From JBBATK01 sp044228285 (GTDB taxonomy: Bacteria > Bacteroidota > Ignavibacteria > Kapaibacteriales > NICIL-2): DNA of 64,000 nucleotides. A program made the position numbers and the translations under genes. Below are positions 51,260 to 59,291 of this stretch, piece by piece; the stretch's first letter is position 1; each line of letters opens with the position of its first letter. The stretch is from the NCBI GenBank assembly GCA_044228285.1, contig JBGAVD010000003.1, positions 434,001-498,000 on the forward strand. The letters run 5' to 3'. The notes below the pieces were generated by a model, which saw only the letters and a program-made list of their open reading frames with translations, made no database searches and was not told the DNA's origin.

Positions 51260-51772
51260 ATGGCTCAAGTACAAAGCCCAGAGCTTGCATTGGTTGATTT
51301 AGTAAAACAACGCGATGCAATTACAGCTCAAATTAATTCACTGCTCCACCAGATTGTCGGTGGTGCGGTTGTCAGCGCAGCTCCGGCTGTCGCTGCAGCT
51401 GGTCGTCCTGCTGCTAAAGGCAGAAAGGCAAAGCGCCGCGGACGTCCAGCAGGTTCAAAGAACCTAAGTACAGTTGGTGCAGCTCCTTCGACGAGCGCTG
51501 CTCCAAAGAAACGCGGTCGTCCAGTTGGTTGGAGAAAGAATCCAGCAGCTTCGGCAGCAGCAGCTCCGGCAGCTGGTGCAGCTCCTAAGAAGCGTGGTCG
51601 TCCAGTTGGTTGGAGAAAGAACGCAGCAGCTCCGGCTGATGCCGCAGCTCCTAAGAAGCGTGGTCGTCCAGTCGGTTGGAGAAAACCAGTAACAGCTAAC
51701 GCTGCTATTTCTGGTCCAGCAAAGCGTTCAGCTGGCAGACCAAAAGGTGCTAAGAACCGTTCGAAAAAGTAA
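51260..51772 (+). CDS. AT-hook repeat DNA-binding protein
   Basis: 170 residues. The N-terminal 33 residues form a short amphipathic helix (LVDLVKQRDAITAQINSLLH), likely a dimerisation coil. The rest is a low-complexity Ala/Pro/Lys chain with six GRP cores: at 48-50, 61-63, 86-88, 113-115, 134-136 and 159-161. Three are near-identical PKKRGRPVGWRK units (82-93, 109-120, 131-142), repeated also at DNA level at 51503, 51584 and 51650. AT-hooks insert Arg-Gly-Arg-Pro into the minor groove of AT-rich DNA; here the layout of an N-terminal coil plus several hooks suggests a nucleoid-associated protein. It has its own promoter-like element and a strong terminator. Confidence 0.8.
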   Translation: MAQVQSPELALVDLVKQRDAITAQINSLLHQIVGGAVVSAAPAVAAAGRPAAKGRKAKRRGRPAGSKNLSTVGAAPSTSAAPKKRGRPVGWRKNPAASAAAAPAAGAAPKKRGRPVGWRKNAAAPADAAAPKKRGRPVGWRKPVTANAAISGPAKRSAGRPKGAKNRSKK

Positions 51773-51819
51773 TTGATACTCCATTGTGTCGTCGCTTTTT
51801 TAGTATTGTTTATGAGGAC

Positions 51820-51853
51820 AAACTCTCGATGATTTCATCGAGAGTTTTTTTTT
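51820..51853 (+). terminator. strong intrinsic terminator of the AT-hook gene
   Basis: AACTCTCGATGA (51821-51832) pairs with TCATCGAGAGTT (51835-51846) and runs into eight T's. Confidence 0.9.
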
Positions 51854-51895
51854 GATCTCTTACGAAGCCTTCGTGACGGACATCTGTCGTGTGCT

Positions 51896-52291
51896 TCATG
51901 GCACTGATCCACTCTCAGACTTCTCGCAAGGGCTATACAATACAGCATGCAACTGTTGAACGCCATTCTCCGACCCCACATTACGCCTGACATCTGCGAT
52001 ACTGAAGGCAAGAGCATCATCACCTTCTGGATAAGGACTGTTTGTACAGTGCATTCTCAAGCAATTTCTAAGCAAGAGCCGGGCACAGTCCAAGGATTTC
52101 GAACGCGGCACAGCGCTTAGCGCTTGTCACCCGTAGAACTGGTGTTCAAACGAAACAGGAATCTTAGCGTTTCCAGGCGGTGCTTGTGAATCAACAATCA
52201 GCGTGGGAATCGGAAGTTCCGAGGGTGGAAGTGATATGCGAAAAGACTCGACCGAGAGAATTATGTAGGCGATCTGTGTGTAACGAGGATT
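51896..52291 (-). pseudogene. possible decayed coding region
   Basis: Between the AT-hook terminator and the fatty-acid hydroxylase gene the minus strand holds two protein-like stretches in one frame, the same frame as the hydroxylase. 52291-52127 reads YTQIAYIILSVESFRISLPP and onward to SFEHQFYG then stop; 52111-51896 reads DDALAFSIADVRRNVGSENG and on to SESGSVP then stop. No start codon precedes the first. Composition looks coding, but I recognise no family. It may be the eroded remains of a gene, or chance. The rest of the 528-base gap shows nothing else. Confidence 0.25.
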
Positions 52292-52300
52292 TCAGACACC

Positions 52301-52915
52301 CTATTCATCAAGGTGGGGCGGAGTTGTTCTGAACACATAATCCCATAGAGGATTACTCACACCATACGCTGTGTGCTCATCATTGTAGTGATGACGCAGG
52401 TGATACTCTTTAATCCACTTTGCTACACCAGACCTCATGGGAAAGTGGTGAGCTGCATAGTGTATGCTGTCATAGCACACATATCCGTAGATAAACCCCG
52501 CAAACAAGGCATAGCCTGGCATTCCAAACAGTGAAGAGTACACGAAGTAGAACATCGTTGCCAAAGGCACGCTGACTAACAAGGGCATTACCAATCGTGT
52601 GTGGTCACGTGGATAATCATGATGAATGCCATGTACCCAGAAATGCATCTTTTTACCCAGCTTCGAAGTCGGTTGATAGTGGAATGCCCAACGGTGAAGG
52701 GAGTACTCGAATAGAGTCCACAGTACCAAACCAAGGAAGAGGTAAAGAATTAGAGAGGGTGTGCTTAGAGTCCCAGAGGCAAGATAGAGTATGTAACTCG
52801 CGGCTGGAATGAAAACAACAAGCGGCGTTGCAGGATGAATGTGCGTGAAATACTCAAGAACCGGGTTCTTGAACAACTGCACAGTCTCGTCGCGATTCGA
52901 AACAAACATACCCAT
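52301..52915 (-). CDS. fatty-acid hydroxylase (FA2H/sterol desaturase superfamily)
   Basis: 204 residues with four hydrophobic segments and the full histidine clusters of membrane di-iron hydroxylases: EYSLHRWAFHY, HGIHHDYPRDHTRLVMP, DSIHYAAHHFP and EYHLRHHYNDEHTAYGVS. The HGIHHDYP and RHHYNDEHTAYGVSNPLWD blocks are characteristic of fatty acid 2-hydroxylases (Scs7/FA2H without the cytochrome b5 domain). Family reaction: O2-dependent 2-hydroxylation of the acyl chain of ceramides or other lipids. This points to hydroxylated sphingo- or sulfonolipids, known in Bacteroidota, though no serine palmitoyltransferase gene is present here. Confidence 0.82.
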   Translation of the reverse strand: MGMFVSNRDETVQLFKNPVLEYFTHIHPATPLVVFIPAASYILYLASGTLSTPSLILYLFLGLVLWTLFEYSLHRWAFHYQPTSKLGKKMHFWVHGIHHDYPRDHTRLVMPLLVSVPLATMFYFVYSSLFGMPGYALFAGFIYGYVCYDSIHYAAHHFPMRSGVAKWIKEYHLRHHYNDEHTAYGVSNPLWDYVFRTTPPHLDE

Positions 52916-53079
52916 AACGAATCTTGAACCTAAGAAATGGTGAAATTCAGAAGCGAAATTAGCGTATTTCTACGGTGCAGCAGGAGCAATACGCTGCTTA
53001 ATTTTTCGAAATATTGGAAGCCTGAGCACACTACTCCGTCTTCCACTCTCTCATCCGCATTAACATCAGAATTCAGCGT

Positions 53080-53439
53080 ATGCTCTTCAGTACAACCTTC
53101 GAAATCCCGGGACGGGTCTGTCAGAGCCACCGTGGACTCGTCTCCAGTGAAATCGTTTGCACTGTTCCGCTCTTCAAAGAGATGTTTTCGCGTCTGAAAG
53201 ATGTGCTTGGTGGACGCCTGTATAGCTTTGAAGGTTTAATCGCGCGCTCACGACAACAAGCCCTCGACGAGCTCAGCCGTCAGGCTGAGCATCTGAATGC
53301 CGACGCACTTGTCGGATTGTCTCTCCAGCATCAATGGATGGGACGTCCAGGGTCCGTACTCATGCTCTGCGCTACGGCAACTGCCATCAGTTTACAAGCT
53401 GAGTCTAAAAAAACAGATGAACAGCAGTCCCAGACGTAG
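53080..53439 (+). CDS. YbjQ/UPF0145 family protein
   Basis: 119 residues. The family pattern is evident: an N-terminal STTFEIPGRVCQSHRGLVSS, then FKEMFSRLKDVLGGRLYSFE, RQQALDELSRQAEHLNADAL and VGLSLQHQW, ending with a strand (VLMLCATATAIS). Members form pentameric rings; their biochemical function is unknown, although some annotations suggest heavy-metal binding. No signal peptide. A 20-residue polar tail follows the domain. Upstream in-frame sequence does not add anything to the family match. It converges on deoC, with a hairpin between them. Confidence 0.8.
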   Translation: MLFSTTFEIPGRVCQSHRGLVSSEIVCTVPLFKEMFSRLKDVLGGRLYSFEGLIARSRQQALDELSRQAEHLNADALVGLSLQHQWMGRPGSVLMLCATATAISLQAESKKTDEQQSQT

Positions 53440-53498
53440 CACTGCCGAGCCTAGCTCATCAGAGAGAACTAGCCCCTGCGCAATCGAAAAGGAGTGAG

Positions 53499-53514
53499 GA
53501 GCGCGATAGCGCTC
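53499..53514. terminator. hairpin between convergent genes
   Basis: GAGCGC (53499-53504), loop GATA, GCGCTC (53509-53514). Perfect but short and without T-run. Confidence 0.4.
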
Positions 53515-53553
53515 AAGAGAAATCACTAGGATTCTACTAGCTCGAACGAACGG

Positions 53554-54231
53554 CTACGCGCCATGTTGCGCTATGAATTCTTGTATGATAGCCACGCCAG
53601 CACTCAAACCCAGACGCTCAGCTCCAGCATCCAGCATCGCCTGAGCGTTCTGTAGACTACGAATGCCTCCAGATGCTTTGACTTTCACGTTCTTTGCGAC
53701 ATTTGCGCGCAACAAGGCAACATCCTCAACGGTTGCGCCTGCGGTTGAAAAACCAGTAGAGGTTTTGATATAATCTGCTTGAGCTTTGCTAACCAGTTCA
53801 CACGCAATAAGCTTTTCGTCGTGACTAAGCAGACAGGTTTCAATGATCACTTTCACTGTAGCTCCCAGAGCATAAGCAGACTCAACCACTTCTGTCAAAT
53901 CGAGCAACACCTCGTCGAGCTGACCATTCTTCAGCGCAGAAATATTCATAACAGTATCAATCTCGGTCGCACCGCGCGCAATAGTTTCACGCGTTTCGTG
54001 TGCCTTCACCATTCCAAATGTTGCGCCTAAAGGAAATCCCACAACCGAGCAGACTTTCACTGCCGAGCCGTCTAAGAGTTGGTTTGCATCATGCACGGCA
54101 CTCGGCAGAACGCATACACTGGCAAAGCCATAATGCAGAGCTTCCCGACACAGCTGTTGAATCTGTGCAGTAGTATAGTCTGGTTTGAGAAGTGTGTGAT
54201 CGAAGGTTGAGGCAAGTTGTGAAGCGTTCAT
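53554..54231 (-). CDS. deoC: deoxyribose-phosphate aldolase
   Basis: 225 residues, TIM barrel. DHTLLKPDYTTAQIQQLC at the N-terminus, EIDTVMN with Asp92, and the Schiff-base lysine Lys156 in YIKTSTGFSTAGAT, followed by the second Lys in VKVKASGGIRS: all catalytic residues of DeoC. Reaction: 2-deoxyribose-5-phosphate to glyceraldehyde-3-phosphate and acetaldehyde in deoxynucleoside breakdown. No other deo genes are adjacent. The start ATG is at 54231. Confidence 0.95.
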   Translation of the reverse strand: MNASQLASTFDHTLLKPDYTTAQIQQLCREALHYGFASVCVLPSAVHDANQLLDGSAVKVCSVVGFPLGATFGMVKAHETRETIARGATEIDTVMNISALKNGQLDEVLLDLTEVVESAYALGATVKVIIETCLLSHDEKLIACELVSKAQADYIKTSTGFSTAGATVEDVALLRANVAKNVKVKASGGIRSLQNAQAMLDAGAERLGLSAGVAIIQEFIAQHGA

Positions 54232-54357
54232 GGTACGTTCAAGTGGTGAAGAACAACTGAGAAGAATGGATACTGATGGTCCTGTGTATTAGAAGCGTAT
54301 GGTACATTGACTTTCGGTTCAATACGCACGCTCAACACAAAACACCACGGACAATCT

Positions 54358-55017
54358 TCAAGCAATATAATCTACGCGATGGGTAGGAACCGACAGGATC
54401 TCAATCACATTTCCTGCCACTCCAATACGAATGGCCGTCAAGCAATTGCCCTTGTAGGCTCCGGTGTCTATGTTCCATACGTTCTCAGCCTCGCGAAACT
54501 CTGGACTGGCACAGGGCGTGTGGCCAATCACTTGTAGTTTTTTCATGTGTTTGAGAGCACTGCGATTCCACAACACCCCTCTTGGATTCGATTCGCGCCA
54601 TGGGTCCGGAGTTTCTGTTACCCCTGCATGCGTCACAAGTACCGTTGTAGTTTCCACAGATAACGGCAAGGATTTCATCCACTGCACATCTTCCCCGAAC
54701 ACTCGCTCGCTCTGCCTGTATTGCTCCATAGTGTTTGCACCACCCTTTTCCAGCCAGCCAGCATCAATTCGTGTTTCTAGATACATCTGCGCTTCGAACT
54801 CGTGGTTACCTTTTACAAAGTGCACACGATCATTGTAGCGCTCTTGAAGATTGCGAGCCAGGGCTATGCAATGCGGACTAAAATTTCCACGATCAATTAA
54901 GTCACCCAGCTGCACCAAGTGCTCTTCACGCGGCCGCCAGTACTCCGAAACGATTTCTCGAAAGGTATTAAAACAACCGTGTACGTCTCCGATGACCAAT
55001 ATCTGTGCCTCTAGCAT
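54358..55017 (-). CDS. metallophosphoesterase (PPP-type protein phosphatase-like)
   Basis: 219 residues from ATG 55017; the frame extends to 55125 but the family begins right after this ATG. The calcineurin-like metal-binding motifs appear in order: GDVHGCFN (10-17), GDLIDRG, KGNHEFE and later THAGV and IGHTP. The GDVHG/GDLIDRG/GNHE set is the signature of the PPP family (like E. coli PrpA or bacteriophage lambda phosphatase) and of ApaH. Possible activities: dephosphorylation of phosphoproteins or hydrolysis of Ap4A. The CNIDTGAYKG-like end (WNIDTGAYKGNCL) is typical of PPP phosphatases. Confidence 0.85.
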   Translation of the reverse strand: MLEAQILVIGDVHGCFNTFREIVSEYWRPREEHLVQLGDLIDRGNFSPHCIALARNLQERYNDRVHFVKGNHEFEAQMYLETRIDAGWLEKGGANTMEQYRQSERVFGEDVQWMKSLPLSVETTTVLVTHAGVTETPDPWRESNPRGVLWNRSALKHMKKLQVIGHTPCASPEFREAENVWNIDTGAYKGNCLTAIRIGVAGNVIEILSVPTHRVDYIA

Positions 55018-55212
55018 ACAGCCAGTCCCTCTTGTATAATCGAATTCCCTGAAGCTGCGCCTCAACCCCTGAGTGCGCGAAGTAGTAATGCCTAGGCAAG
55101 TTAGCACTTGATAGACTGCAAACAAAAGTTTAAGACCTTCTTTACGAAAGGGATTAGTACATACCCGAGAGTTTTTTTTGTCAACGCAGCGCTGCGCGCC
55201 GCTCGTACTCCA

Positions 55213-56133
55213 TTAATTCTTTGGTTGTAAGAATCGAATCTGTAGTAAGGAGAAAAGAAGAAGAATAAAAAACACGATATAGGCAAAGGCTGAAGCATAG
55301 CCAAGCATATCCGTTTTCTCGAATGCATTGCGGTACACTTCGTACACCAAGGTTGTCGTTGTGCCTTCGAGTGGTAAGGGACCGCCTTTTGTCATGACAT
55401 ATACTTCCACAAAGACCTGGAAGGACTTAATAGAGTTCATCACGAGGACGAACAGAAGGGTTGGACGCAAGAGCGGGAGGGTAATACGACGAAACTGCAT
55501 CCATGAAGAAGCGGCGGAGAGCTCAGCTGCTTCGTATAAATCGGCTGGTATTGCTTGTAAACCTGCCAAGAAGAGTACCGTATAGTAACCGACCGACATC
55601 CAAACGTCCATAGCCATAATGGACAACAAAGCTGTCGATGGTTCTAGCAGCCAGCCGCGCTGAACGGTGGGCAGGTGCAGCATCTGTAAAAGCGCATTGA
55701 GTTGTCCGTCACGCGCATACAGATTGCTAAAAATCAAAGAAATGACCACCAGCGAGGTTACCGTTGGCACAAAGTAGCTTGCCCGAAACAGGTTCTTCCA
55801 GCGCGTTGACGGTCTGTTGAGAGCGACTGCTAAGGCCATCGCCAAGACCGTGGTCACGGGAACGGTACCGAAGGCAAAGATGCAGGTATTCTTCAGTGAG
55901 GTATAGAACAGTGGGTCGTTAAATACTGCTATATAGTTCTCGAACCCAACCCACTCACTTCGCGCGCTCAGCGTGTAAAAACGCGTAAAACTGATGTATA
56001 GAGCGTAGAGCAGCGGGTAGAGCCAAAAAATGCTCAGACTCAGAATCCATGGCGATAACAGCACAGCGCTGCGTCCTAGTTCACGCGTTTTTCGTGCCTT
56101 TTGCAGTGCAAGAATGTTCTCAGTTTTGGCCAC
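55213..56133 (-). CDS. ABC sugar transporter permease (MalF/UgpA type)
   Basis: 306 residues with six predicted membrane segments. The cytoplasmic EAA loop, which docks onto the ATPase, is clear: YEAAELSAASSWMQFRRITLP. The N-terminal LSPWILSLSIFWLYPLLYAL and ENYIAVFNDPLF are also typical of binding-protein-dependent carbohydrate importers. The partner permease (MalG/UgpE type), the binding protein and the ATPase are not adjacent, as the next genes on this strand are a phosphatase and, upstream, maf. It overlaps maf by 14 bases, so the operon order is cyclase, maf, permease. The substrate is unknown. Confidence 0.85.
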   Translation of the reverse strand: MAKTENILALQKARKTRELGRSAVLLSPWILSLSIFWLYPLLYALYISFTRFYTLSARSEWVGFENYIAVFNDPLFYTSLKNTCIFAFGTVPVTTVLAMALAVALNRPSTRWKNLFRASYFVPTVTSLVVISLIFSNLYARDGQLNALLQMLHLPTVQRGWLLEPSTALLSIMAMDVWMSVGYYTVLFLAGLQAIPADLYEAAELSAASSWMQFRRITLPLLRPTLLFVLVMNSIKSFQVFVEVYVMTKGGPLPLEGTTTTLVYEVYRNAFEKTDMLGYASAFAYIVFFILLLFSLLQIRFLQPKN

Positions 56134-56722
56134 AGAACTCCCCTAGCATAAGGAATAATAGCTCGAGTGGCAGGCCAACAATGGTGTAGTAACACCCTTC
56201 TATATGCTCTACAAACACCGCTCCGTAGTCATCTTGGATGCCATAGGAACCCGCTTTATCCATAGGTGAGCCTCCGGCAATGTAGGCAGCAATTTCAGTA
56301 TCCGATAACTCGCGAAAGCGCACTTTCGTGCTGCTTTGGCGAAGCATATGGGTATTGGATCGTACTAAGGCGACTGCGGTGATGACCGTGTGGGTTCGCC
56401 CGCTGAGCATGCGAAGCATGCGATGAGCATCAGCGGCATCGATGGGCTTGTTGAGAATGTGTCCGTCGCAGACTACTATCGTATCTGCCCCAAGTACTAT
56501 CACATCGTCAGCTCGAGATTGGGCTACGGCCTGAGCTTTTAAGAGAGCCAGATGAGATGCGTATTCTTCTGGAGCCCGATCGGCCGCCAGGGACTCTTCG
56601 TCGACATGAGCAGGGCAGACTTCCGCATCCAGGCCGATTTGGGAGAGCAAAGCCAGGCGTCGAGGCGATTGTGAGGCCAGCACAAGAGGAACCGGCAGAT
56701 GCAAGAGTTCGTTGAGTTTCAT
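56120..56722 (-). CDS. maf: Maf-family nucleoside triphosphate pyrophosphatase
   Basis: 200 residues. Signature start LVLASQSPRRLALLSQIGL (SQSPRR at 18-23), the catalytic-site GADTIVVCDGHILNKP, GRTHTVITAV, and the C-terminal GSYGIQDDYGAVFVEHIEGCYYTIVGLP. These are all hallmarks of Maf proteins (YhdE/YceF group). Role: hydrolysis of non-canonical or modified NTPs such as m5UTP or dTTP to monophosphates; overexpression blocks septation in B. subtilis. Start codon overlaps the stop of the cyclase gene by one base (TGATG), pointing to coupled translation. Confidence 0.92.
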   Translation of the reverse strand: MKLNELLHLPVPLVLASQSPRRLALLSQIGLDAEVCPAHVDEESLAADRAPEEYASHLALLKAQAVAQSRADDVIVLGADTIVVCDGHILNKPIDAADAHRMLRMLSGRTHTVITAVALVRSNTHMLRQSSTKVRFRELSDTEIAAYIAGGSPMDKAGSYGIQDDYGAVFVEHIEGCYYTIVGLPLELLFLMLGEFCGQN

Positions 56723-57561
56723 CAGCTTTTGCTCTCTGAAACGTCGTTTTTCGTCTTTCCAGCTTCAAGATCAGCAGCGCCGCTGGATTGATTTGCTCCG
56801 TCGTGCTCAACTAACTGTAGCGCATACAGACTACAGGTTGATGGAACCGCATCCGTTTGCAGCGGCGGAATACCGATGTGCAGGAAGTAGTCGCCATCGG
56901 CAACGAAATCTGGAACCAAGATCATTTCTGTGATCGTGGCATTCAAGCGTGGGGCATATGGGTAGTTCCAGAATTCATGATGGACTTGGAGTGCACCGCC
57001 GTCTGATTCGCGGTCAACCGAGGGGACATCCAGCAAAAAGTGAAGAATGCCATATTCTCTCAGCAAAGTACCCATGCCTTTTTCGCAATACGGAGGGTTT
57101 GTTCCCGACCATTGACGTGAGATTTTCTCCTGATTTGGTATGTCGGTTCGCAGCACCAGGCTTTGTCCCTCAAAACCTTCCAGAGCTTTACTCACATCAT
57201 CAACCCGAAGAATCAAGTCACCATCTAGCTCTTGCGCATGAATGGTGCAGACGCGGGCTACTGAGTGAAAGTCTCGTAGGCTATCTATAATATAGGTGGC
57301 TTCGCGAGCGATATGGCCAACGCATTCCGTATGGGTACCATTGCCGTGGGGGGCAAGACGCAGGATTTCGCAGTTACATGGACCCCCTTGTGCAACGCTG
57401 CCTGTGAAGCCCGGAACGCAAAAAGGATCAAATTCTGCGGCTGGCAAAAAATAGGCATTAGGATTGCTATAGTCTCTGTGTACTGGCAAGGAGATGCTAA
57501 TCGGTTTGGATAAATCCACCGAGAAGCGTGTGCTTGCGTAACGAATCTCTGCTTTCATCAT
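56722..57561 (-). CDS. cyclase-family metal hydrolase (kynurenine formamidase-like)
   Basis: 279 residues of the cyclase fold. The metal site is HGNGTHTECVGHI, matching the HGGTHxDxxxH pattern, with a C-terminal Asp/Glu-rich LLDVPSVDRE block and HHEFW. Members hydrolyse amides or lactones such as N-formylkynurenine; with the long N-terminal part (DLSKPISISLPV and FCVPGFTGSVAQGGPCN) the substrate may differ from kynurenine. The last 25 residues are polar (Ser/Lys/Asp) and likely disordered. It is the first gene of the operon with maf and an ABC permease. No signal peptide. Confidence 0.8.
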   Translation of the reverse strand: MMKAEIRYASTRFSVDLSKPISISLPVHRDYSNPNAYFLPAAEFDPFCVPGFTGSVAQGGPCNCEILRLAPHGNGTHTECVGHIAREATYIIDSLRDFHSVARVCTIHAQELDGDLILRVDDVSKALEGFEGQSLVLRTDIPNQEKISRQWSGTNPPYCEKGMGTLLREYGILHFLLDVPSVDRESDGGALQVHHEFWNYPYAPRLNATITEMILVPDFVADGDYFLHIGIPPLQTDAVPSTCSLYALQLVEHDGANQSSGAADLEAGKTKNDVSESKS

Positions 57562-57665
57562 GAAGAATCATTGGTGCAGAACAAAAATACAACCTTCGCA
57601 CAGCCGCGGAGAGAAGCTTTGTTCGACCACTGAGTGGCGATGGAAAAAATATTTTAAAAAAGTTC

Positions 57666-57692
57666 TCAACTTTCCAACTGCTGCTCCGATAA
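57666..57692 (+). promoter_or_regulatory. sigma28 (FliA)-type promoter of flagellin
   Basis: TCAACTTT (57666-57673), exactly 11 bases, TCCGATAA (57685-57692), matching TAAAGTTT-N11-GCCGATAA at 13 of 16 positions with exact spacing. It leaves a leader of about 140 bases before the flagellin ATG. No sigma28 gene is present in the window. Confidence 0.7.
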
Positions 57693-57839
57693 CTGTCTAA
57701 GAGTACAAAAAAGACTCGGTACGATAGTTCCATTCGACAGGTGATTCAGGATGAATCGAACTGCTCTCGGGCAGATTCCCCTGGCGAATGATTTCAAGGA
57801 TGAACAGAACAGTATCACAAATGGTTACATGGAGGTAAC

Positions 57840-58772
57840 ATGCCATCAGCAATAACGAATGGTGCGAAAATTCGCACGAACACCCCCGCCGAGAACGCGT
57901 ATAACGCGCTTGATTCCTCGAACCGCAGTATTGCCAATCACCAACTTCGTTTGTCGACCGGAAAGCGTATCAACTCCGCGTCAGATGATGTTGCAGGCTA
58001 CATTACGACCCGTGCCCTCGGTGCTCGTAGCGGATCGTTGCAAGCAGCATTGAACGCCGTGGGTGGCGCTGCCAATGTCGCAAATATTGCGCAGGATGGT
58101 TTGGACAACATCAACACCTTGGTGACCCAGATCAAAGAGTCAGCCTCAGCAGCAGCCTCAGGTGCTATCGGCACCGACGAAAAGGTAGCGCTTGCAAAAG
58201 CCGCATACCGATTGGCACAGCAGATTCAGGCGGTGCTGGATTCAACAGTCTTCGGTGGACAACAACTGCTCACTGGAGCCTTCTCCTCTGAGTTCGTGAT
58301 TGGATCACGCGCCGACAACTCCTTGCTTACCCTAGCAATCGACTTAACGACTGGCAATACAGACTTCAACGTTGGCGGCGCAGCCTTCGACTTGAATTTG
58401 AACGCCGCAAGCTTTGCAGGGATCACAGGTTTGGATCTGCAATCGCTCAACAGCGTCTCTGCAACCAGTCTTGGAGTGTTCTCATCAGCCAACATTCAAA
58501 CAACTCTTCAGAGTTTGGCCGATGCTCTCAACAATGTCAATAAAGTTGCTTCTTATATCGGTGGAGTGTCAAATCGACTCACATCACAAGAAGACAACCT
58601 AAAATCTCAGCTCACGAACTACAGCGCAGCTATCTCTCGTATTGAAGACGCAGACGTGGCTCAAGAACAGCTCAAACTCGTGAAAGCACAATTCTTGCAA
58701 CAAGCTTCCTTGACCTCGCTCACGCAGGCAAATCAAGCTCCGCAAGGCTACTTACAGCTCATCCGTGGATAA
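57840..58772 (+). CDS. fliC: flagellin
   Basis: 310 residues: conserved D0/D1 ends with a short middle. N-terminal block: NRSIANHQLRLSTGKRINSA, then DDVAGYITTRALGARSGSLQ; C-terminal block: SRIEDADVAQEQLKLVKAQF and LQQASLTSLTQANQAPQGYL. The central part (about 150-205) is small, so D2/D3 domains are absent. The N-terminal leader is longer than usual (MPSAITNGAKIRTNTPAEN). A very strong ribosome binding site, GGAGGTAAC, precedes the ATG, and a sigma28-type promoter lies upstream. Two hairpins, the second a terminator, follow. It is well apart from the other flagellar genes at 44-50 kb. Confidence 0.95.
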   Translation: MPSAITNGAKIRTNTPAENAYNALDSSNRSIANHQLRLSTGKRINSASDDVAGYITTRALGARSGSLQAALNAVGGAANVANIAQDGLDNINTLVTQIKESASAAASGAIGTDEKVALAKAAYRLAQQIQAVLDSTVFGGQQLLTGAFSSEFVIGSRADNSLLTLAIDLTTGNTDFNVGGAAFDLNLNAASFAGITGLDLQSLNSVSATSLGVFSSANIQTTLQSLADALNNVNKVASYIGGVSNRLTSQEDNLKSQLTNYSAAISRIEDADVAQEQLKLVKAQFLQQASLTSLTQANQAPQGYLQLIRG

Positions 58773-58935
58773 GCTCGATAGTTCTTCGGTGATGCTTGTT
58801 CATGGTTAAGGCAGCTTTGTGATACTGAAAATGGCAGTGTTTTTGCCATGATTCAAGCAGCACTGAATGCAATACAACAGTACTTGAAAATTAGCCGGAT
58901 AATCCTCACATCAAGAGCCTTGAGCAAGGTGTGTG

Positions 58936-58976
58936 ACGACGGACAGTTTGTGGTGAGCTGTCCGTCGTACCCGGTT
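58936..58976 (+). terminator. first hairpin after flagellin
   Basis: ACGACGGACAG (58936-58946) pairs with CTGTCCGTCGT (58958-58968) over 11 bp. A short T-stretch follows a few bases on (58975-58979). Confidence 0.6.
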
Positions 58977-59000
58977 TTTCCGACAGTCTGTCCTACTCTC

Positions 59001-59050
59001 AACTGAAGCCCTCAGCAAATTTTCGCTGGTGACTTCAGTTTTTCTTTTTT
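59001..59050 (+). terminator. second hairpin after flagellin, with T-run
   Basis: AACTGAAG (59001-59008) pairs with CTTCAGTT (59033-59040), with an inner CAGC/GCTG pair, followed by a long T-rich run to 59050. Confidence 0.75.
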
Positions 59051-59222
59051 CAGGCCGACAAATCAGCTATCGACTCTACGGAGTCCGATGAAGGCTTCCC
59101 TCTGTTGGAGCGCAATACCCCCACTGCTTTCTGGACCACGTGAAGCACTATCGTGATCACCACACGCCTGCTTCATGATTCTAAGCAGCTTTGCCCTCAC
59201 CTTCATCACAACGAAACAACAC

Positions 59223-59250
59223 ATCCCGCCCCAATAGCGGGATTTGTTGT
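59223..59250 (+). terminator. hairpin with short T-rich tail
   Basis: ATCCCGC (59223-59229) pairs with GCGGGAT (59237-59243), followed by TTGTTGTTT. It is 49 bases before the TrmO start. Confidence 0.4.
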
Positions 59251-59291
59251 TTATAGTCACTCCCCTGCCCTCTACTCTCTATTTTTGCGCC

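Larger units (their letters stand above)
58773..59291. other. flagellin 3' gap with terminators, no gene
   Basis: 519 bases with no credible ORF. It holds the two flagellin hairpins and a further one before the TrmO gene; each is listed separately. No other signal is evident. Confidence 0.4.
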
